Below the pieces are notes generated by a model. The model had not been told where the DNA came from and made no database searches. It was given only the letters and a program-made list of their open reading frames with translations. Source: Phocoena phocoena (Eukaryota; Chordata; Mammalia; Artiodactyla; Phocoenidae). From it: a DNA stretch of 64,000 nt. Shown here one piece after another: positions 59,105-64,000 of the stretch. How positions within the stretch are numbered: position 1 is the first letter of the stretch; every line of letters begins with the position of its first letter. Location of the stretch: assembly GCF_963924675.1 (NCBI RefSeq), contig NC_089234.1:56849682-56913681 (forward strand). Direction: 5' to 3'. The translations under genes were made by a program, and so were the position numbers.

Positions 59105-59350
59105 GTAGTGTTCAGAACATGCACCAGATAATATGACACCTAGGCCCAGCCCTGTCACTCGCTGGCTGTGTGACCTTAAGCAACTGAGTTAACCTCTCTG
59201 GAACTCAGTTTCCACCTCTATAAATGGGTGTACAGAAAGGACCAATCACACAGGACCTCTGTTAGAATTCTTTTAAATGTATGCAAAGGGCTTAGAATAA
59301 TTCAATGCTTAAGTAGCAAATGCTTGAGAATTGTTGCTAGCATTGCTGTT
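59105..59350 (+). repeat. MIR SINE
   Basis: Sense MIR: cctgtcactcgctggctgtgtgaccttaagcaactgagttaacctctctggaactcagtttcc, then tataaatggg..., ending gaataattcaatgcttaagtagcaaatg. Confidence 0.85.
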
Positions 59351-59442
59351 ATTGCTACAGTTAATTCCTTCCATATAACATGAAAAGTATCAGGGATTGA
59401 GCCCCCTCAAGTGTGTGCATCACTTTAAAAAATTCCTAATCT

Positions 59443-59767
59443 GGGACTTCCCTGGTGGCGCAGTGGTTAAGAATCCACCTGCCAATGCAGGGGACATGGG
59501 TTCGAGCCCTGGTCCAGGAAGATCTCACATGCCGCGGAGCAACCAAGCCCGTGCGCCACAACTACCGAGCCTGTGCTCTAGAGCCCACATGCCACAGCTA
59601 CTGAAGCCCGCGCACCTAGAGCCCGTGTTCCGCAACAAAAGAAGCCACTGCAATAAGAAGCCCCCGCACCACAACAAACAGTAGCTCCCGCTCGCCGCAA
59701 CAGGAGAAAGCCTGTGTGCAGCAACAAACGCCCAACGCAGCCAAACATAAAATTAATTAATTAAAAC
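59443..59767 (+). mobile_element. CHR SINE, long form, nearly complete
   Basis: Begins gggacttccctggtggcgcagtgg (A box) with B box GGTTCGAGCC at 59499-59508. The long-form body has repeated gccacaactac/gccacagctac and gcccgcgc words, ending in an (attaatta)aaac tail. Target duplication AAAAATTCCTAATCT (59428-59442) and AAAAATTCCTAACCT (59768-59782), one mismatch. About 325 bases, against about 205 for the short forms. Related to the tail portion at 57847-57988. Confidence 0.92.
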
Positions 59768-59782
59768 AAAAATTCCTAACCT

Positions 59783-60702
59783 AATACAGTCTATTCACCC
59801 AAGATAACAGTGTGAGTCTATATATGTTCTCCTCCATCTCAATATATCATGCAGCAACAAGTTCAACAGCCAAGCAACCTCATCTTCTGGATGGACCAGT
59901 ACATTTGCACTGTCCATGTCTACAGAGTCCTGCCCCCTTTCCAGCATACCCGTGAGCAGCCCTTATGAATAATTTGGTTGGAGAAAGCAAAGTTTCCATT
60001 GTTGAAAGCTACGGAAGAGACACTTAATTCAAACAGTATTAGGTTGGTGGATGAGGAAAATTGGAGCATGTAAAATTTACTGGACATCATCAAAGGGAAA
60101 TGGGGAGAGGGCCAAGGAATCGGGGGGTTCGATGACTGCTGAACTGCTAGCATAATAACCGGCAGCACATCACAGTGTGCTACCTGGGCAAGGAAGCACT
60201 CTCCCAGATGACTGCTTTATGTCACCACTGATGCTACTGGCCCATCAACTATGACCCCGGGAGCAGCAAACCCCATCATAAGAAAGGGAGAAATGTAAAT
60301 CTCAAAATAGATATATAAATATTCGGTGGCCCAGTGTTCCATCAGTCATTTATATTCCTGACTTTGGAATGCAAAAATGTAATTCCAGGGCCCTTCTGAA
60401 GTCAGGAGGCACAGAGGGTTCATATAATAATCTCCCTGACAAGGGCTAAGCTGTGGTTGGCAGTAAAACCTAGGGGGCCAATAAGCTCACTAAACATGCT
60501 GGGAGAAAACAAGGGAGAGATACACTCTCAACCTCAGATGGGGGGAGAGAGAGATTGACTAATCAAGCCCATCCCACAATGTCAGATGTTTCCCTGATGC
60601 ACTGGGGGCATAAGGACAGAGCTGATTTACTCACTGGCAGGCTGACATCCCTGTAAGCAGAACGCTCCACAGCTCATTCTCGAGGCTCTAAGGAGTGTGG
60701 CA
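59783..60702. other. Single-copy DNA
   Basis: No gene or recognised repeat. The minus frame at 59920-60168 has no domain. Confidence 0.5.
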
Positions 60703-61110
60703 TTTTTTTTTCTGATTTACTGCCATTTTATTGCTGCTAGAAATGGACACAGGGCAGGTGCCCATGGTTCTAAATGAAGGTAAGCGATGTCCTTGATGCA
60801 GGCTCTCCTAATGTCCTCCTTAAAAGTGAAATCATTAAGGGTTACATCAGATTGAGTTTGATCTAACCTCACAGGGGTGAGGGGAAGCAAGAGGGGAGAG
60901 GGTGGAAATACAAAGAAATGAAGTACAAGGAATACAAGAAATGAAAACCCCATTGGTACAGCCTCATGGGACAGAAGCACAGAAGCATGCACTAGCCCTG
61001 TCATTCCTAAAGGTAAGAGAGGAAAGAAGCAGAGCACCCACAAATGAAGCAGCAGGAATTAAAAATGAAGGAGCAGGAAGAAAGGCGCAAGATCACACAG
61101 CTGATGAGGT
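60703..61110 (-). other. Possible polyadenylated retrocopy or old 3' end (unassigned)
   Basis: Read on the minus strand, the block ends AATAAA (complement at 60727-60732), then about 15 bases, then A9 (complement of 60703-60711). That looks like a cleaved, polyadenylated transcript end. A 108-codon minus frame (60717-61043) covers it, but I recognise no protein. No clear target duplication. The 61081-61160 part resembles antisense MIR. Weak call. Confidence 0.25.
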
Positions 61111-61440
61111 AGTTTTGGCTCAGAACCTGAACTTTCTAATTAACTCCTGGTGCAGCCCCTGGGCTGTCCCACCAGGCTACGTCTATACAACTCCTTTCCT
61201 CTTCATGTTGGATGCCACGGGATGGGGGGTTCCACATTTATTCTAGTACTTATATAAAAGCCCACCCCCCAGGTCTGGGGGTTAGGAATGTGACATATCA
61301 TATACTAGGATGAGATACAGGAGAGAGTTTAAGAGCTATACAATTATGTGTAAATGATATTACGAGCAATATACAGTATTTATGTCAATTGATTTCAGGA
61401 ATGTTGCTCCGGACAAGATATAGTACGTATTCAAGGTTTA
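61111..61440. other. Single-copy / decayed MIR-like DNA
   Basis: Contains gatcacacagctgatgaggtag-like MIR remnants at the left and unique DNA with a short C-run (61262-61270). No gene. Confidence 0.4.
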
Positions 61441-61454
61441 AAAAAAGTGAATTT

Positions 61455-61669
61455 GGGCTTCCCTGGTGGCGCAGTAGTTGAGAGTTCGCCTGCCGATGCA
61501 GGGGACATGGGTTCGTGCCCCGGTCTGGGAAGAGCCCACATGCTGTGGAGCAGCTGGGCCCGTGAGCCATGGCCGTTGAGCCTGCGCGTCCGGAGCCTGT
61601 ACTCCGCAACGGGAGAGGCCGCAACAGGGAGAGATCCACATACCGCAAAAAAAAAAAAAAAAAAAAAAA
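61455..61669 (+). mobile_element. CHR-1-type SINE (short form), complete
   Basis: Head gggcttccctggtggcgcag (A box), B box GGTTCGTGCC at 61510-61519, body to cacataccgc, then A23 (61647-61669). Target duplication AAAAAAGTGAATTT at 61441-61454 and 61664-61677 (A-run shared with the tail). The long homopolymer tail indicates a recent insertion. Frames at 61385-61761 are translations of it. Confidence 0.95.
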
Positions 61670-61757
61670 GTGAATTTAAAGAAAAACATCAAGCAAATCA
61701 TAGTACAGGTGACTGCAGATTGGGAAGTATATTCTAGAAATATACTGAACGGGTTTT

Positions 61758-61833
61758 CCAAGTTGATTTTGTCAAATCAAATGATTTGACAAAATCCAAG
61801 TTGATTTTATCAAATCAAATGTTTGACACAAAA
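61758..61833. repeat. 38-bp tandem duplication containing a perfect palindrome
   Basis: Unit starting ccaagttgatttt at 61758 and again at 61796, period 38. The first unit contains a perfect 15-bp inverted repeat, 61765-61779 against 61782-61796, with a 2-base centre. The second copy has lost symmetry through substitutions and a deletion. Confidence 0.92.
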
Positions 61834-61892
61834 CTGATTATTTTGCTCACAAGATTGACAGCCATGGACAGAATCTACACCTTCATTCAAGA

Positions 61893-62392
61893 ATATTATG
61901 TGTACAGTAGAATATTATTCAGCCCTAATGAATATAATGAAAGTCTGATATGTGGTATAACACAGATGAATCTTGAAAACATGATGCTAACTGAAATAAT
62001 CCAGACATAAAAAGATACATATTGCCTGATTCCACTTATATGAAGCATCTATAATAGGCAAGTTTAGAGAGACAGAAAGTAGAGTAGAGGTTGTCAGGGG
62101 CTCAGGGAGGTGGGGTACGAGGAGTTATTGCTAATAGTTACAGAGTTTCTGTTGGGGTGAAGAAAAAGTTTTGGAAATAGTGGTGATAGTTGGATAATAG
62201 TGTGAATGTAATCAATGCCACTAAATTGTACCCTTAAAAATGGTTAAATTGGCAGGTTTTATGTTACATATATTTTATTAATTTTAAAAATTAATAATTT
62301 AATACAGCAAAACCCACTGACACGTATACTCTCAATGGGCGAATTGTATGGCATGTGAATTATATCTCAATAAAACAGTTAAGAAAAAACAA
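61893..62392 (+). mobile_element. Old L1M-type 3' end
   Basis: Sense text: agtagaatattattcagccctaatgaat..., acagatgaatcttgaaaacatgatgctaactgaaataatccagac, attccacttatatgaagcatctataataggcaa, cagaaagtagagtagaggttgtcaggggc, ccactaaattgtacccttaaaaatggttaaattgg. It ends tgaattatatctcaataaaac plus an A-rich tail. The frame at 61786-62010 translates part of it. Confidence 0.85.
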
Positions 62393-62884
62393 AGACTATT
62401 ATGTGTATGAAGTTAAGGACATTCTTGACTAGACAGACAGAGGAGGCTGCATATAGCAATCTATGAAAATTCTTATTCTCTGTGGGAATGTCATTCTATA
62501 TCAAATCATCTGTTTCATCATGTCCCTGAATAGTCCCTAAAGAATGAGGCATAACTATCTTGGATCCATCTAAGAAAGGTTAGTTCAAATTTGTGTCCTT
62601 CCTATATCACTGTCCTGTAGGAACTATCTGGGAAGTTCCAGACTACGTTAATTTGGATCATCACCCAGAGATTGAATGTTCTCCGGAATCAAAACAAACT
62701 TATCTCTTGTTTGACACATGAGAATTTGGAATCAAGTCTCAAATTGTCATCTGCTCAATGTATATAAAGATACGAGGGTACTTCCCAAAACTTATTAAAA
62801 ATCCCACATTGTACCAAATATAAAGTTAGTAATGATACGCTATCAAATATACGTTGGTATTTTAAGGTCCAACATACTGAGTTA
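62393..62884. other. Single-copy DNA
   Basis: No gene or recognised repeat. Confidence 0.5.
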
Positions 62885-63118
62885 TAACTGAAGAGGCAGT
62901 GTAGTCTTGTGTCACAGACATGGAATCTAATAAACAGACTAAGCTTAAGGGCAGCTTTACCACGTACTAACTTCTATTATTTACCTGTACCATAGTTTCC
63001 TAATCTGGAAAATTGAGATAATGGATCTCTCTTCATTCGTGAGAGCTAAACCAGGTAAAATGATGAAGAGTACAATATTACTGGCGTATAGCAAAATAAA
63101 TGGTAAATACATACTCAT
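62885..63118 (+). repeat. MIR SINE (diverged)
   Basis: Sense MIR: gaggcagtgtagtcttgtgtcacagacatgg, ttaccacgtactaacttctattatttacctgtaccatagtttcctaatctggaaaattgagataatgg, then tggcgtatagcaaaataaatggtaaatac. Confidence 0.75.
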
Positions 63119-63147
63119 AAACACAGACAAAGCAACACAGAATCTAC

Positions 63148-63231
63148 AAAAAGAATTACTAGTAAGAAATTGTTAATGTGCCTCTAGAAAAAGAATTACC
63201 AGTGAGTAAGAAATTGGTAATGTGCCTCTAG
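63148..63231. repeat. ~40-bp tandem duplication
   Basis: Unit from aaaaagaattac to gtgcctctag at 63148-63187, repeated at 63188-63231 with a 4-base insertion (gtga) and few substitutions. Confidence 0.9.
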
Positions 63232-63359
63232 CAGGGAACAGGTAATCCAGCTCCTATAAAGAAATATTCCATGGAGAAGCAGATGCAATTCTCCAGATTC
63301 TATTATTATGGGATGAAATAGCCTGAAAAAACATCCAATTACTTTTGTTCTGAAACAAA

Positions 63360-63615
63360 AACAATTATTACTAATACTAGTATTAGCATTTATTGTGCAC
63401 TTATTATGTGCCAAGCATTTTGAGACAGAGTTTTGATTATCCCACTGAATCTTCCCAACAATGCTTGAAGTAAGTACCTTTAGTAGCTCACTTCCCAGAT
63501 CAGTTAATCAAAGCTAAAGGAAAGTAACTGGCCTGAAATCACATAGAGATTAAGGGTTAGTACCAGGATTCAAAACCCAGGCAGCCTGGTCTATAACCTT
63601 AACAACGATGCCATC
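63360..63615 (-). repeat. MIR SINE (antisense)
   Basis: Antisense MIR: ttagcatttattgtgcacttattatgtgccaagcatttt, ttgattatcccactgaatcttcccaacaatgcttgaagtaagtacc, ggaaagtaactggcctgaaatcacatagagattaagggttagtaccaggattcaaaacccaggcagcctggtc. Confidence 0.9.
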
Positions 63616-64000
63616 ATCCATGCTCACTTAGAAATCTTGCAGATGATCAACGTATTGTACTTTTCCAGTTACACTGGGACCAGGAAAGGAGGCCCCTAGA
63701 AAACAGATGTGCAGAGTCTGGTTGCTCCCTCACCACCATCCTTTGTCCAAATGCAAAGAATGCATTAGCCTCCTGGTTTGTAAGTCAGGTTCTTGTGGAC
63801 GAACTAATAAAGACATCTCTAACCTATGGATGTCTAACTAATCCAACCAGCATCAAAATGACACACATGCAAAGCTAAAGATATGACCCTTCACTCACAA
63901 TAATGAATGTCCTGTCACCTTGAGACTCAGCCCAGAAGAGCCTGATGGGTCTCCTCCGACCTCTCCCCAACCCACTCTTTTATGTACAAACAAAGGGCTC
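63616..64000. other. Single-copy DNA
   Basis: No gene or recognised repeat up to the window end. Confidence 0.5.

Noticed and set aside
60703..61300. Target duplication for a retrocopy (aaggagtgtggcat near 60690 versus taggaatgtgacat near 61283)
   Set aside because: Only about 11 of 14 bases agree and the right-hand site lies beyond MIR-like sequence; likely chance.

Overview
The window is vertebrate nuclear DNA, almost certainly from a cetacean (whale or dolphin). The main evidence is a set of young tRNA-derived SINEs of the CHR type (heads reading GGGCTTCCCTGGTGGCGCAG, with Pol III A and B boxes), which mark the cetacean/hippopotamus lineage. There is also a cetartiodactyl-type LINE-1, on a background of ancient mammalian repeats (MIR, L2, CR1/L3, old L1M, Tigger). 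I found no host protein-coding gene, rRNA, tRNA, snRNA, CRISPR array or prokaryote-style operon. The longer open frames are either LINE-1 proteins or chance translations of repeats. The sequence is best read as intergenic or deep-intronic DNA.

Layout. 1-8062: mostly single-copy AT-rich DNA with an ancient L1 tail (4290-5255). 8063-13799: one nearly full-length LINE-1 on the + strand, bracketed by a 13-bp target-site duplication and inserted into a MIR. Its ORF1 is largely open but has lost its start region, and its ORF2 is broken by many frameshifts and stops. 13800-18030: MIR copies, small tandem duplications and a CHR-2-like SINE with its target duplication. 18030-42290: a long stretch almost free of young insertions (only an L1 tail at 29.7 kb), holding several CpG-retaining, AT-rich blocks that look like conserved regulatory DNA. 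Examples are 19.2-20.6, 25.8-26.0, 27.1, 28.0-28.8 and 31.7-32.2 kb. A CR1/L3 relic lies at 34.7-35.6 kb and L2 copies at 24.6 and 31.4 kb. 42290-45010: L1 3' ends, then a solo LTR with a 5-bp duplication (44061-44568) and a Tigger-type DNA transposon with TA duplication (44585-45005). 46.1-47.1 kb: the best candidate conserved non-coding element. 48-64 kb: a dense repeat graveyard with four CHR SINE insertions, a 5'-inverted L1, a 99-bp L1-UTR retroinsert, a HAL1-like ORF1-only relic, L2, MIR and an L1M tail.

How the parts relate. The only genes are transposon genes. The L1 ORF1 and ORF2 proteins form the ribonucleoprotein that copies L1 RNA, and CHR SINE RNAs borrow that machinery. The target-site duplications and A-tails around the SINEs, the inverted L1 and the tiny L1-UTR insert are all products of it. 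Assignments of old repeats to families are from memory of consensus sequences and need RepeatMasker confirmation. The candidate regulatory blocks rest on CpG retention, motif content and lack of repeats only; no alignment was possible.
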